A DNA stretch of 64,000 nt from Acidaminobacter hydrogenoformans DSM 2784 (GTDB taxonomy: Bacteria > Bacillota > Clostridia > Peptostreptococcales > Acidaminobacteraceae): NCBI RefSeq assembly GCF_900103005.1, contig NZ_FMWL01000007.1, positions 62,001 to 126,000 of the forward strand, read 5' to 3'. This document shows, in pieces, positions 25,583 through 35,308 of the stretch; the stretch's first letter is position 1, and each line of letters starts with the position of its first letter. A program made the position numbers and the translations under genes. The notes under the pieces were generated by a model, which saw only the letters and a program-made list of their open reading frames with translations, was not told the origin of the DNA and ran no database searches.

Positions 25583-26827
25583 ATGAGCAGAAACCTGCTG
25601 CCATCCAAGGGGATGCGCGATTTTATGCCGGAGGAAAAACGCCTGAGAGAGCATGTGATGGGCATCATCCGGGACGAATATGCGAAAAATGGATTTTTGG
25701 AAATTGAAACGCCGGTCGTGGAGGACATTGAAAGGCTGATTGACAGTGACGGCGGCGAGAATACAAAGATGATCTTTAAAATTCTCAAGCGCGGCGAAAA
25801 GCTGGATTTGGATGCGGACACGCTTAAAGAGGACGATCTGATCGACCTGGGCCTGCGTTTCGACCTGACGCTGCCGCTGAGCCGGTTTTATTGTAACAAC
25901 CACAATGACCTGCCCAAGGTCTTCAAGGCCATGCAGACGGGCTTCGTCTTCCGGGCTGAGCGACCTCAGCGCGGGCGTTTCAGGAGCTTCATGCAGTGCG
26001 ACGTCGACATCATGGGCGACGAGACGAACTTCTCCGAGATGGAGCTCATTGATGTCGTGGGCAAAACATTGAATCGCCTGGATGTTGAAGGATTCAAGGT
26101 CAAGATCAACGACCGCCGGCTGCTGACAGACGCAATCGTGAAAAGCGGTTTTGAGGCAGAGGACGTCACGCGGGTCTGCATCAGCCTTGACAAAGCGGAT
26201 AAGATTGGCATTGACGGGGTCCGAAAAGATTTGGTAAAGCAGGGCTTCTCTAATGAGGCCATTGAGAACCTCATTACAGTCATGGAGAACATTCAGTCCG
26301 GCGGCCTTGATGGCGCGGAGAAATCCGGCCTGAATCCTGATGCGGTGAACAGCCTCAGAGAGATCATGGCGGCGGTACTGTCCATTAACGGTGGGCGTTA
26401 CGGCATAGAATTCGACTTTACGCTGGTCCGGGGCATGGGCTACTACACTGGCACTATTTTTGAAGTGGCTTATGGCGATCTGGGGTATTCCATTGCCGGC
26501 GGCGGACGCTATGACAACATGATTGGAAACTTCATGGGCAAGCAAGTCCCGGCGGTGGGCTTCTCCATTGGCTTCGAGCGCCTGGTCGAGATCCTGAAGG
26601 AGCGCGGTGACGGCGAGCGGGATGAAGACCATTTGGCGCTGATTTTCGAAGCTGAAACGCCAGCGGAGATCATTCGTGTGGGGGATGAGCTTAGAGCCAC
26701 TTATACCAGCGTGTCCGCGTTCAGGCGTGAGAAGAAATTTGGAAGGCAGCTGGAGCGCCTCAAGAAATCTGGCTACAAGCACTTTGCCGTCATTGAGGAT
26801 GGCAGCGCTGTCGTCAAGGAGATTTAA
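25583..26827 (+). CDS. hisS: histidine--tRNA ligase
   Basis: A 414-residue class II synthetase. Motif 1 region LPSKGMRDFMPEE at the N-terminus, motif 2 VFRAERPQRGRFRSFMQCDVDI (near 124-145), histidine-binding LVRGMGYYTGTIFE (near 280), and motif 3 AVGFSIGFERLVEIL (near 320). A C-terminal region of about 75 residues (ALIFEAETPAEII...SGYKHFAVIEDG) matches a short anticodon-binding domain, which favours HisS over the domain-less HisZ. The GM in place of the usual GLD/GMD before YYTG is a slight divergence, so a second-copy or specialised HisRS is possible. ATG 25583 has GAGGAGG upstream, and the stop lies 1 nt before mnmA. Confidence 0.85.
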   Translation: MSRNLLPSKGMRDFMPEEKRLREHVMGIIRDEYAKNGFLEIETPVVEDIERLIDSDGGENTKMIFKILKRGEKLDLDADTLKEDDLIDLGLRFDLTLPLSRFYCNNHNDLPKVFKAMQTGFVFRAERPQRGRFRSFMQCDVDIMGDETNFSEMELIDVVGKTLNRLDVEGFKVKINDRRLLTDAIVKSGFEAEDVTRVCISLDKADKIGIDGVRKDLVKQGFSNEAIENLITVMENIQSGGLDGAEKSGLNPDAVNSLREIMAAVLSINGGRYGIEFDFTLVRGMGYYTGTIFEVAYGDLGYSIAGGGRYDNMIGNFMGKQVPAVGFSIGFERLVEILKERGDGERDEDHLALIFEAETPAEIIRVGDELRATYTSVSAFRREKKFGRQLERLKKSGYKHFAVIEDGSAVVKEI

Positions 26828-26828
26828 T

Positions 26829-28013
26829 ATGTGGCAGGCTTATAAAGCGCCCGCGGGAGCCAAGGTTGCCGTCGCCCTGAGCGGCGGCATCGACAGCGCC
26901 GCTGTGGCGCTTTTGCTGCGTCAGGCGGGCTATGAGGTCTTTGGCATTACCATGCGGCTGTTTGATGAAGGTGAGGGCGGCGGCGAATCAGGGTCACTGC
27001 AGGAAGCCTGGGCGGTGGCGCGGAGGCTTGATATGCCCCTGGTCGAGCTGGACCTGCGCCGGGACTTCAGCGACATTGTCATTTCACATTTCGAAACGTT
27101 TTATATAGCAGGTTTGACACCGAACCCATGTGTCATCTGCAACCGTGAAATCAAGTTTGGCAGGCTTTTGGATGCGGCACTTGCCCATGGCGCGGACTTC
27201 ATGGCAACGGGCCATTACGCGAGGCTTGAGCGATTTGGGGAGGCTGGCCCATTTCGCTTGCTCAGGGGTCAGGCAGACCGCCGGGATCAGGCTTACTTTC
27301 TTCACGGTGTGGGACTGGGCCGGCTTGAACATTTGATGTTTCCACTGGGGGGCTTTGCCCACAAGGACGAGGTACGGGCTATTGCAGAGGGCTATTTTGG
27401 CGCGGACTTTTTTAGGGCCGGCGAGTCGCGAAGCATCTGCTTTTTGAAGGGCGCCGGTCATGTAGACTACTTCGTTGAGAAGGGCTTGATGGAGGCATGC
27501 GCAGGGCGGTTTGTCGACCAGACCGGGTCAGTGCTCGGGCCCCACGAGGGGTATGTACGGTACACACCTGGACAGAAGCGCGGGCTGAAGGTGGTCACTG
27601 AAGCGTCGGTAAGTGGCCCCACTGAGATCAAGCCTGTCAGGGGACTCACAGTACTGGACATCAAGGCCAAGACCGGCGACGTGATTCTTGGGCCGGACTC
27701 AGCGTGCTACAGCACTTCATTGGTGGCCAGCGCGCCGCGGTGGATAGGCCGTGTGCCGGTGGAAGGTGAGTCCCTCGAGGTCAAGATCTGTCATTGGGGC
27801 TACCTGCTGACAGCGCGAGTTGGTCCTTTAAGCGGGACCGACTATAGTGGTCAGGGCAGTATTTCAGTTTTCTTTGAGGAACCTGTCCGGGCCATAGCGC
27901 CAGGACAGCATGTGGTCTTCTTCTCAGGGGACGAAGTGCTGGGGGGCGCTATGATTGAGCGCAGTGAGGCGTTAAGCTTTGCTGAGAAAGCTGATGAAGC
28001 AACTATCAAATGA
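26829..28013 (+). CDS. mnmA: tRNA-specific 2-thiouridylase MnmA
   Basis: A 394-residue protein that places sulfur on U34 of Glu, Gln and Lys tRNAs. PP-loop VALSGGIDSAAVALLLRQAGYEV is near residue 14; catalytic cysteines are in TPNPCVICNREIKFG (near 101) and in SRSICFLKG (near 204); GHYARL and DQAYFLHGV are also family marks. It departs somewhat from typical MnmA (for instance PGQKRGL where GQRKGL is usual). ATG 26829 lies one base after the hisS stop, so the two are translated together without a separate strong ribosome-binding site. Sulfur would come from a cysteine desulfurase via TusA-like relay. Confidence 0.88.
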   Translation: MWQAYKAPAGAKVAVALSGGIDSAAVALLLRQAGYEVFGITMRLFDEGEGGGESGSLQEAWAVARRLDMPLVELDLRRDFSDIVISHFETFYIAGLTPNPCVICNREIKFGRLLDAALAHGADFMATGHYARLERFGEAGPFRLLRGQADRRDQAYFLHGVGLGRLEHLMFPLGGFAHKDEVRAIAEGYFGADFFRAGESRSICFLKGAGHVDYFVEKGLMEACAGRFVDQTGSVLGPHEGYVRYTPGQKRGLKVVTEASVSGPTEIKPVRGLTVLDIKAKTGDVILGPDSACYSTSLVASAPRWIGRVPVEGESLEVKICHWGYLLTARVGPLSGTDYSGQGSISVFFEEPVRAIAPGQHVVFFSGDEVLGGAMIERSEALSFAEKADEATIK

Positions 28014-28060
28014 AGAGAAGCTAAGCATAGACAAGGGACCGTTATTAAGGATTGTCATGG

Positions 28061-28113
28061 AAAAGAGTCGTTGGGATCACTTTACTGAGTGATGACACCA
28101 ACGGCTCTTTTTT
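28061..28113 (+). terminator. terminator after mnmA
   Basis: 14-bp stem (28061-28074 with 28098-28111, one wobble) enclosing GATCAC/GTGAT, followed by T residues. Confidence 0.8.
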
Positions 28114-28133
28114 ACGCAATTTTACGCAAAAAA

Positions 28134-28162
28134 ACAGAGCCCTTGTGATGTCAGGGCTCTGT
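28134..28162 (-). terminator. terminator of the ZupT-like gene
   Basis: On the minus strand ACAGAGCCCT pairs with AGGGCTCTGT and is followed by TTTTTTTG. Confidence 0.8.
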
Positions 28163-28210
28163 GACTTTGTGGAACTTGAAATTTTCGAATTTACAGAGTT
28201 GTAGATTATG

Positions 28211-29041
28211 TTACAGAAAGAGCAGGAGACTCACCGCCATGACCATCATACCTGCGACCATGCCATAAATGGAAAGGTGCGCCTCGCCGTATTCACGGGC
28301 AGAAGGCAACAGCTCGTCAACCGAAATGAAGACCATGATGCCCGCAACGCTGGCGAATAAGATGCCAAAAACGGTGTCGTTCATGAACCTGTAAAGGAGC
28401 AAATAGCCAACCAAGGCCCCAACCGGTTCAGACAAACCTGAAAGGAAGGAGAGCTTGAAGGCTTTCAGCCGGCTGCCTGTCGCGAAATAAATTGGAACAG
28501 AAACGGCAATGCCTTCCGGTATGTTGTGGATGGCAATAGCGACCGCAATGGCGACACCCAAGCTTGGATCTGTCAGCGCTGCGGTGAAGGTAGCAAGCCC
28601 CTCAGGAAAGTTGTGGATGGCAATAGCGAGGGCTGTGAAGACCCCGGTTCTCATAAGCTTTTCATTGTGTTCATGGTGCGAGCTGACGTGATCTGTGCCC
28701 TCGTGGGTCATCTCTTCAACGGTATGTGCTTCGTGGGGATTTTCAGATTCCGGCAGCAATCGGTCTATGGCCGCAATAAAAAACATGCCGCCAAAAAAGC
28801 CAGCCACCGTGATCCAGGACCCGAGTTTAAGCCCGTGAGCCGCGGTCAGCGCATCCTTGGCCTTCACGAAGATTTCAACCATGGAGACATAAATCATGAC
28901 GCCCGCGGAAAAACCCAGGGCTACGGAAAGAAATTTGGTGTTGGTCTTGTCAGTAAAAAACGCAAGCGCGCTGCCAATACCAGTAGCCAAGCCAGCAAAG
29001 AGCGTCAGGCCGAAGGCGAATAATACTGCGCCAATATCCAT
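28211..29041 (-). CDS. zupT: ZIP-family divalent metal transporter, ZupT-like
   Basis: A 276-residue membrane protein with about eight membrane segments. The metal-binding helices are plain: [14 protein letters not shown] (near 142) and [20 protein letters not shown] (near 168), the H-N-x-P-E-G pairs of ZIP transporters. A histidine/glutamate-rich cytoplasmic loop ([14 protein letters not shown]...[11 protein letters not shown], about 100-127) probably binds metal. It imports zinc or other divalent metals such as iron or manganese. ATG 29041 has AGAGGTGA upstream. Its closeness to the riboswitch-controlled exporter may be chance. Confidence 0.92.
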   Translation of the reverse strand: MDIGAVLFAFGLTLFAGLATGIGSALAFFTDKTNTKFLSVALGFSAGVMIYVSMVEIFVKAKDALTAAHGLKLGSWITVAGFFGGMFFIAAIDRLLPESENPHEAHTVEEMTHEGTDHVSSHHEHNEKLMRTGVFTALAIAIHNFPEGLATFTAALTDPSLGVAIAVAIAIHNIPEGIAVSVPIYFATGSRLKAFKLSFLSGLSEPVGALVGYLLLYRFMNDTVFGILFASVAGIMVFISVDELLPSAREYGEAHLSIYGMVAGMMVMAVSLLLFL

Positions 29042-29116
29042 ATGAAATCACCTCTATACTTGAAATCTTAACAGGAAGTTGTTGGAATTTCAATATGAAT
29101 ATGATTTCACCGTTCA

Positions 29117-29764
29117 TCACACCATTGCCTTCAACCTGGCAAGGTCATGAATCAGAATTTTCTTCGCGCCCACAAGCTTAATCAGCCCCATCTCGTCAAA
29201 CAGCTGCAACTTCCGGGACATGGTTTCCCGGGCAATGCCGGCATAGCTCCCCATCTCTTCACGGTTGATGGTGAGCTCCAGCATGATCCCGCCGCCCTTG
29301 GCGGGCTTTCCAAAGTCTGAGGTCAAATCGACGAGAAGTCCGACAACCTTCGCGTCCGGCGTGCTGCTGGACAGCCTTTCAACAAGGCTTTCCGCCTTAA
29401 TGATGCGCTCATAAGCCTTCTCGAAAATTTTTAGCGTAATTTCCGGATTGCTGATCATGACCTGATCAAACGCGCTCTTATCCAGAGTGCTGATCTGTGT
29501 GGCTTCCAGCGCCACCGCACTGAAATCAAACCGATCCGCCTTCAACAAATTGAACGCGCCAATAAAGTCGCCCTCAGAGAGAATGTACAGAATTTGCTCC
29601 TTGCCTTCCACCAGGTTCTTGAAAATTTTGATTTTTCCCGAGCAGACTATATATAGCTTGCTGGCGCGCTCACCCTGTTGAAAAATAACTTCACCTTTTT
29701 TATACGTATGTGAAGAAACCCCTTCCGAGATCTTTTCGATTTCTGAATCGTCAAGACCTGACAA
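29117..29764 (-). CDS. Crp/Fnr-family regulator; true start probably further upstream
   Basis: From TTG 29764 the protein has 215 residues: a cyclic-nucleotide-binding-like beta barrel (about 15-120) and a Crp-type helix-turn-helix (INREEMGSYAGIARETMSRKLQLFDEMG, about 165-195). The same frame is open upstream to a TAG at 29858-29860 and encodes CNRKSCIHCGKLLCIHNIPLL, a four-cysteine cluster of the sort that holds [4Fe-4S] or zinc at the N-terminus of Fnr-like proteins. No ATG, GTG or TTG exists in that extension; an ATT at 29840-29842 (minus strand) preceded by ACGGA is the only plausible start. Either a rare start or a frameshift is present. Sitting directly beside pflA/pflB, it is a likely oxygen- or redox-responsive controller of pyruvate formate-lyase. 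Confidence 0.8.
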   Translation of the reverse strand: MSGLDDSEIEKISEGVSSHTYKKGEVIFQQGERASKLYIVCSGKIKIFKNLVEGKEQILYILSEGDFIGAFNLLKADRFDFSAVALEATQISTLDKSAFDQVMISNPEITLKIFEKAYERIIKAESLVERLSSSTPDAKVVGLLVDLTSDFGKPAKGGGIMLELTINREEMGSYAGIARETMSRKLQLFDEMGLIKLVGAKKILIHDLARLKAMV

Positions 29765-29868
29765 AAGGGGGATGTTGTGGATACAGAGCAGTTTTCCGCA
29801 GTGGATGCAGGACTTTCGGTTACAGGTTGCGGATAAGATAATATCACCATTCCGTTTCTAGAGTCGCG

Positions 29869-30624
29869 TTAGGCCGATTGTCTGTAAGCGCGCCTTTTAG
29901 ATGCGCTTAAGGCCTCATTGACCGAACGTTCAAATGCTTTGGCGCGGTCGTGAGACATCTCGGGTATGGACGCCAACGCATAAGTTAAATTCAACTGAGA
30001 ATATTTTTCAACTCCAGCTTTATGATACGGTAAAATATCGATTTTATCTACCTTTTTTTGAATGGGTTCTATCATGGCCAGGATCTCTGCCATGTATTCG
30101 TCGCTGTCTGTAGCACCTGGCACCATGACGTGCCTGATGGTGACTGTCCCATCAAAGCCTTGAAGCGACTTGATAAAATGCCGTATACCCGTCATGTCGC
30201 GCCCTGTCAGCGCCTTATGCGCGTCATTCCTCGTGTGTTTGAGGTCCAGAAGAATATGATCTGTATACCTGAAAACGTCATCATAGTATTGAGTTTGTCC
30301 ATACCCTGAAGTATCGATGCAGGTTGAAAAGCCTTCCGCTTTTAATGCGGAAAGTGCTTCGATCAAAAACGCGCCCTGCATCAGAGGCTCGCCACCGGAA
30401 AAGGTGACGCCTCCGCCAGTTGCCTGATAATACTCTCTATAGCGCCTGGCAGTTTGTACCACATCCTCCACCGTGATTTCACTTGAACCCATAAAGCTTT
30501 GTGAATCAGGATTGTGGCAATATTGACATTTTAGTGGACAGCCTTGAAGAAAGAAGACCGTTCGGATGCCTGGTCCATCCACGAGGCCCATGGTTTCAAT
30601 TGAATGCAGTTTGCCGTTTCGCAT
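29869..30624 (-). CDS. pflA: pyruvate formate-lyase activating enzyme
   Basis: A 251-residue radical-SAM protein. The [4Fe-4S] motif CPLKCQYC lies near residues 30-37, the SAM-binding GGVTFSGGEPLMQ near 71-83, and DTSGYG near 106. It uses S-adenosylmethionine to generate the glycyl radical on PflB. It lies 32 nt downstream of pflB on the same strand, forming an operon, with a Crp/Fnr gene immediately beyond. Length and motifs are typical. Confidence 0.95.
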   Translation of the reverse strand: MRNGKLHSIETMGLVDGPGIRTVFFLQGCPLKCQYCHNPDSQSFMGSSEITVEDVVQTARRYREYYQATGGGVTFSGGEPLMQGAFLIEALSALKAEGFSTCIDTSGYGQTQYYDDVFRYTDHILLDLKHTRNDAHKALTGRDMTGIRHFIKSLQGFDGTVTIRHVMVPGATDSDEYMAEILAMIEPIQKKVDKIDILPYHKAGVEKYSQLNLTYALASIPEMSHDRAKAFERSVNEALSASKRRAYRQSA

Positions 30625-30656
30625 ATTTCCACACGCCTTTCGTTGAAGTACTAGTG

Positions 30657-32915
30657 CTAAACCCGTTCGTGGAAGGTACGCATAATGACTTCTTCCTTCT
30701 GCTCCCGCGTCAGTCTATTGAAGTGAACCGCATATCCGGACACCCGAATGGTCAGTGTTGGGTATTTGGATGGATTCTCCATGGCGTCGATCAGCAGCGC
30801 TCTGGACATGACGTTGACGTTAAGATGGAAGGCACCTTTCGCGAAGTAGCCATCCAGCAGACCCGCGAGATTGGTGAGTCGGTCGCCTTCAGATCGCCCC
30901 AGCGCCGCGGGAACAATGGAGAAGGTGTTCGAGATCCCATCCTGACAGACGTTCTCAAAAGGGAGCTTGGCGACCGAATTCAGAGAGGCGAGGGCGCCCA
31001 GCTTGTCCCGTCCATGCATTGGGTTAGCACCCGGTGCGAACGGCTCGCCTTTGCCGCGGCCATCCGGTGTCGCGCCGGTCTTTTTACCGTAAACTACATT
31101 GGAAGTGATGGTGAGCACGGACAAAGTCTGCTCTGAGTTTCTATAGGTATCATGTTTTTTGAGCTGTTCAGAGAAATAAGTCACAACCTCGGCAGCAAGC
31201 TGATCCACCCGGTCGTCGTCATTGCCAAAGGCAGGGTAATCGCCTTCGATCACGAAATCCACCGCAATGCCTTGCGCGTCCCTGACGGGTCTGACCTTGG
31301 CGTATTTGATGGCGCTCAGTGAGTCGGCGACAATGGACAGCCCTGCGATCCCAAAGGCAATATAGCGGTGTACCTCAGAATCGTGAAGGGCCATCTGGCC
31401 GCTTTCATAAGCGTATTTATCGTGCATGAAGTGAATGGTGTTCATGGTGTTGACATAGAGACCGGCGAGCTTGTCCATGACGCGTTTGAAAGCGGGCAGG
31501 ACTTCGTCGTAGGTCAGGATTTCATTGCCGTTTTCGTCACGTGAGGTGAGGGGCGGGATGTTGTTTAGGACGACCATCGGCAAATCATCCTTTTGGCGAT
31601 TGAGTTCTTCGCGGCCTTCGTTAAGGCTATAGAGTAGCGCTTTGCCAAGGTTGGCACGGGCGCCAAAGAACTGCATGTCCTTGCCTATGCGCATAGGGGA
31701 GACGCAGCAGGCAATGCCGTAGTCGTCGCCGTAAATTGGCCGCATCAAGTCGTCGTTTTCGTACTGGATCGCCCCGGTGTCAATGGACATTTTGGCGCAG
31801 AAGCGCTTGAAGTTCTCCGGCAGCGCCTTTGACCACAGCACCGTCATGTTGGGCTCCGGCGCCGGGTCGAGGTTGATCAGGGTGTGCAGGAAGCGGAAGG
31901 CGGTTTTGGTGACCAGGGTCCTTCCATCCGACCCCATACCGCCGATGGATTCGGTAACCCACGTGGGATCTCCGGCAAACAGCGTATTGTAGTCCGGCGT
32001 CCGCAGGTGGCGCACCATCCTGAGCTTGATGACAAGCTGGTCGATGAGCTCCTGCGCCTCGGCCTCGGTGATCCGGCCTGCCTTGAGGTCGCGCTCCATA
32101 TAGATATCCAGGAAGGTGGTATTGCGGCCCAGGGACATAGCGGCGCCGTTGTTTTCCTTGACGGCGGCCAGATAGCCGTAGTAGAAAAACTGAACGGCTT
32201 CTTTGGCTGTGCTTGCCGGCTTTGTGATGTCGTCGCCATAAGACTTTGCCATGTCGGTGATTTCTTTCAGAGCTTTGATCTGCATGGAAAGCTCTTCTCT
32301 GAGGCGAATGACCTGCTCTGTGGCAGGCCTTGCTTCGAGGGCTTTAAAATCTTTCTTTTTCTCCGCGATCAGACGGTCGGTGCCATAGAGGGCTATGCGT
32401 CTATAGTCGCCAATAATGCGGCCTCTGCCATAGGCGTCTGGGAGACCGGTCAACAGTCCGACGCTGCGGGCGGTTTTCATCTCAGTGGTATAGGCGTCAA
32501 AGACGCCTTCGTTATGGGTTTTTCTGTAGGTTTGAAAGTCTTTTGACATGTCGTCGCTGATCTCGTGGCTGTAGGCTTCCAGTGAGGCTTCAAGCATTCT
32601 GAAGCCGCCGTAGGGATTCATAATTCGTTTTAGGGGTTCGTCTGTCTGAAAACCGACTATGACTTCATCTTCTTTGCTCAGATAGCCCGGCTTGTAATTG
32701 CTGATGCCGGAGAACACTGTCGTGTCAATGCCCAGGATGCCTTTGTCAATTTCTTCTTCGATCAGCGCTTTCGACTTGTCCCAGACGTTTTCAGTCTTAG
32801 GGCTTTTGCCGACGAGAAAACGGTCATCACCCGTATAAGGATTGTAATTCTTCTGTATAAAATCGCGAACGTCTATAGCGTCGCACCAAGGACCTTGTGT
32901 GAAGTTTTGAGTCAT
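30657..32915 (-). CDS. pflB: formate C-acetyltransferase (pyruvate formate-lyase)
   Basis: A 752-residue glycyl-radical enzyme converting pyruvate and CoA to acetyl-CoA and formate in anaerobic fermentation. The catalytic cysteine pair is in [13 protein letters not shown] (near 405), and the radical glycine is in [14 protein letters not shown] close to the C-terminus (near 731). GTGC-free start ATG 32915 has GGAGG upstream (minus strand CGGAGGTTTTAAA). First gene of the pflBA operon. Confidence 0.97.
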   Translation of the reverse strand: MTQNFTQGPWCDAIDVRDFIQKNYNPYTGDDRFLVGKSPKTENVWDKSKALIEEEIDKGILGIDTTVFSGISNYKPGYLSKEDEVIVGFQTDEPLKRIMNPYGGFRMLEASLEAYSHEISDDMSKDFQTYRKTHNEGVFDAYTTEMKTARSVGLLTGLPDAYGRGRIIGDYRRIALYGTDRLIAEKKKDFKALEARPATEQVIRLREELSMQIKALKEITDMAKSYGDDITKPASTAKEAVQFFYYGYLAAVKENNGAAMSLGRNTTFLDIYMERDLKAGRITEAEAQELIDQLVIKLRMVRHLRTPDYNTLFAGDPTWVTESIGGMGSDGRTLVTKTAFRFLHTLINLDPAPEPNMTVLWSKALPENFKRFCAKMSIDTGAIQYENDDLMRPIYGDDYGIACCVSPMRIGKDMQFFGARANLGKALLYSLNEGREELNRQKDDLPMVVLNNIPPLTSRDENGNEILTYDEVLPAFKRVMDKLAGLYVNTMNTIHFMHDKYAYESGQMALHDSEVHRYIAFGIAGLSIVADSLSAIKYAKVRPVRDAQGIAVDFVIEGDYPAFGNDDDRVDQLAAEVVTYFSEQLKKHDTYRNSEQTLSVLTITSNVVYGKKTGATPDGRGKGEPFAPGANPMHGRDKLGALASLNSVAKLPFENVCQDGISNTFSIVPAALGRSEGDRLTNLAGLLDGYFAKGAFHLNVNVMSRALLIDAMENPSKYPTLTIRVSGYAVHFNRLTREQKEEVIMRTFHERV

Positions 32916-33263
32916 TTTAAAACCTCCGTTTTTGGGTGTGGGATTGGCGTATTGAGTGATTGGGATGAGAAAGCATAACTTGTGTATGTTGTATACATTA
33001 TACTCTGTGTGCTTTTACTATAGTCTTAGTCGGGGATAAATTCTGTGACTGGGCGCACATTTTGAAAAAAGAATAATAAATGGCACCTTGGGGAAAAGTC
33101 ATTGGTAAGACATAGGAGAATAGATGCCGGAGTTCAATTTAGTAAATAAAGTTGTATAAATAAGTATTTTGCTATACAATTAAAGGAAAGTAAATGTTTT
33201 GAAAGATATATAGCTGTTGATAATCAAAATGCCATGAAAATATTCAATTTGTGAGGGAGTTCT
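32916..33263. promoter_or_regulatory. divergent spacer between pflB and fic
   Basis: About 350 bp, AT-rich on the fic side. A sigma-70-like promoter for fic fits TTGTAT (33152-33157), 17 bp, TACAAT (33175-33180), overlapping an inverted repeat TTGTATA-N14-TATACAA (33152-33179). Near pflB an inverted repeat TGTAT-N5-ATACA lies at 32983-32997. Either repeat could be an operator; a classical Fnr box (TTGAT-N4-ATCAA) was not found. Confidence 0.45.
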
Positions 33264-34760
33264 ATGAAAAAAGTAGTTTTCCAATCACGTCCTGCAGGGT
33301 ACACCTATTTGCTGAGTAAATGTGATATAGCAGGCATGCCTCATTGGCACACCTCCATTGTTTCACCAGGTGCCCATAAGCTCAATGTTCACAATGGGAT
33401 CGTAGAAGAAATTTATCCGATTAAATACTGGCCTGGAGAAGAAATAGGAAATCAACTTGAGTTTGCCTTAAAATATGATGGCACAAGTTTGGGTATATTA
33501 GCTCAGATTTTCAGCAAAGTTGTCATTGAAGATCTCACGGAGTATATCAAATCAAAACCAACTGGAAAATATACTCGAAGAATTTGGTTTTTCTATGAGT
33601 TCATCACCGGAGAAATTCTGCCCATTGAAGATCTTGCAACAGGTAACTATGTTGATGCGCTTGACCCACAGGAGTATTACACTATTAAGAACGGATACAA
33701 ATCTCAGCGGCACCGCATCGTTAACAATTTGCTTGGAACGAGAAAATTCTGCCCAACTATCAGAAAAACTGAAGAACTGGCCAGGCATATAGAATCAGAC
33801 CTTCGTAAGCGATATGAAGATGTTGTTGCTTTGTATTCTCCTGAGTTGATTCGTAGAGCTTTCAGCTATCTGTACAGTAAGGAGACGAAGTCATCTTTTG
33901 AAATAGAGCGTGTCACACCGAACGCCACTCGAATCGAAAAATTTATTTCCTCGTTGACGCTTGCTGAGAATGAAGACTTTTGTGAGAAAGAACGTTTAAT
34001 TGAACTTCAAAATATGATTGTTGACTCACGTTTTAGAGAAAGTGACTATCGGCAAAATCAAAATTATGTAGGTCAAACCTTGACTTACCAAAAAGAGATC
34101 ATCCATTATATAAGTCCAAAGCCTGAGGATCTTAAAGATCTTATGGAGGGTCTCATAGACTGCCATCAACTTATGAAGACTGGAGGCATTTCGCCTGTGA
34201 TTCATGCGGCGGCAATTGCCTATGGTTTCGTATATCTGCATCCTTTTGAAGATGGTAATGGAAGAATCCACAGATTTCTGATCCACAATATTCTTTCAGT
34301 TCAGGGACTGACACCCAAAGGGCTTATCTTCCCAATTTCTGCTGTCATGTTAAAAAAACCAAAAGAATATGATGCATCCCTCGAGGCGTTTTCTAAGCCT
34401 TTGCTCAAACTCATTGACTATCAAATGGATGAATTGGGACAAATGACAGTCAAAAGTGACAGCGCTCATTGGTACCGATTTATGGACATGACCGCACAAG
34501 CGTTGGCATTATATAAGTTTCTGATTCAAACTGTTGAAGAGGAACTCGCCGAAGAGCTAAGTTTTCTGAAAAGCTATGACAGTGCTAAAAAGTCTGTTCA
34601 AAGCATTGTGGATCTCCCAGACAGACTGATTGACTTGTTTGTTCATCTCTGTCTGCAGAATAATGGAAAACTTTCAGCAAAAAAGAGATCCACATATTTT
34701 GAATTTTTGACGGATGACGAACTCACGGCTATGGAACAAGCGGTCAAGAATAGCTTTTGA
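33264..34760 (+). CDS. Fic-domain protein (probable AMP transferase)
   Basis: A 498-residue protein with the Fic catalytic motif HPFEDGNGRIHR at residues 326-337, exactly HPFxxGNGR. Fic enzymes usually move AMP from ATP onto hydroxyl groups of target proteins. Upstream of the Fic fold, residues 210-216 read SSFEIER, similar to the inhibitory (S/T)xxxE(G/N) helix but with Arg after the Glu. The N-terminal 200 residues are of unknown type. The gene is AT-richer than its neighbours and stands alone, suggesting acquisition. It starts at ATG 33264 after GAGGGAG. No partner antitoxin gene is seen. Confidence 0.88.
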   Translation: MKKVVFQSRPAGYTYLLSKCDIAGMPHWHTSIVSPGAHKLNVHNGIVEEIYPIKYWPGEEIGNQLEFALKYDGTSLGILAQIFSKVVIEDLTEYIKSKPTGKYTRRIWFFYEFITGEILPIEDLATGNYVDALDPQEYYTIKNGYKSQRHRIVNNLLGTRKFCPTIRKTEELARHIESDLRKRYEDVVALYSPELIRRAFSYLYSKETKSSFEIERVTPNATRIEKFISSLTLAENEDFCEKERLIELQNMIVDSRFRESDYRQNQNYVGQTLTYQKEIIHYISPKPEDLKDLMEGLIDCHQLMKTGGISPVIHAAAIAYGFVYLHPFEDGNGRIHRFLIHNILSVQGLTPKGLIFPISAVMLKKPKEYDASLEAFSKPLLKLIDYQMDELGQMTVKSDSAHWYRFMDMTAQALALYKFLIQTVEEELAEELSFLKSYDSAKKSVQSIVDLPDRLIDLFVHLCLQNNGKLSAKKRSTYFEFLTDDELTAMEQAVKNSF

Positions 34761-34787
34761 AAATCAGCCACCAATATCCAAAAGATG

Positions 34788-34824
34788 AAAAAAGGACTTC
34801 AGCACAAGGCTAAAGTCCTTTTTT
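34788..34824. terminator. bidirectional terminator between fic and the NimA-like gene
   Basis: Perfect 12-bp stem (34788-34799 with 34813-34824) rich in A on the left and T on the right; the right part overlaps the stop codon of the minus-strand gene. Confidence 0.85.
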
Positions 34825-35304
34825 CTTGGCATTCACAAATTCAATGGCTTCCTTGCCGGTGAGGTGATCCACGTCAATGGCAAGGATTAAAGACTGTGTA
34901 CACCCCGTAATTTCCTTGTGCTTGGCGTCCTCAGGCATGTCGCCGGAATACTTCTCCACCAAGGCTTTAAAGCCTTCCAGCCATTCCTCGCCTTCAACCA
35001 ATCTGGCTTTTCCAAAGGCGACGACACTGCGAAAATAGATCGTATACTCGTTTCCCACAATGGTATCTTCGTCCACCACCGCGAAGGAGACCTTAGGGTT
35101 CTTCAGAATCGCGTCCACTTTGTGCCCAGCTTTGGCAGAGTGAAAATAAATCTTGTCCTTGTGGTAGACATAGCTGACAGGCACGGCGTAAGGATAGTCC
35201 TCATCTCCAAGGCAAGCCAATATGCCATTCGTGCAGCGGTTCAGAACAGCCGTGGTGTCCTCCGCGGACAGCAGCTGTTTTTTTCTTCTCATCTCTCTGA
35301 ACAT
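34810..35304 (-). CDS. pyridoxamine-5'-phosphate-oxidase-fold flavoprotein, NimA-like
   Basis: A 164-residue split-barrel protein. MFREMRRKKQLLSAEDTTAVL at the N-terminus, YPYAVPVSYVYHKDKIYFHSAKAGHKVDAI (about 38-67) and YRSVVAFGKARLV-like FRSVVAFGKARLVEG are typical of the NimA / FMN-binding group, some members of which reduce nitroimidazoles. Whether it confers such resistance cannot be told. It starts 4 nt after the stop of the sigma-54 activator gene, with GGAGG in that gene's end, so the two form an operon. Confidence 0.85.
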   Translation of the reverse strand: MFREMRRKKQLLSAEDTTAVLNRCTNGILACLGDEDYPYAVPVSYVYHKDKIYFHSAKAGHKVDAILKNPKVSFAVVDEDTIVGNEYTIYFRSVVAFGKARLVEGEEWLEGFKALVEKYSGDMPEDAKHKEITGCTQSLILAIDVDHLTGKEAIEFVNAKKKGL

Positions 35305-35308
35305 GACG

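Noticed and set aside
25520..26782. 420-codon minus-strand frame opposite hisS
   Set aside because: Shadow of hisS; its protein has no recognisable domain and it lacks a start site signal.
26676..26828. Longer N-terminus for mnmA overlapping hisS
   Set aside because: The normal family N-terminus begins with the ATG at 26829; the extra 51 codons lie in the wrong frame of hisS.
31572..31582. Another GACCATCGGCA word
   Set aside because: Inside pflB, where it simply encodes the conserved LPMVV stretch on the other strand, so it is not counted with the intergenic copies.
33217..33227. TTGAT-A-ATCAA resembling an Fnr box near fic
   Set aside because: Fnr sites need a 4-bp spacer; here it is 1 bp, and it lies within the fic leader rather than near pflB.
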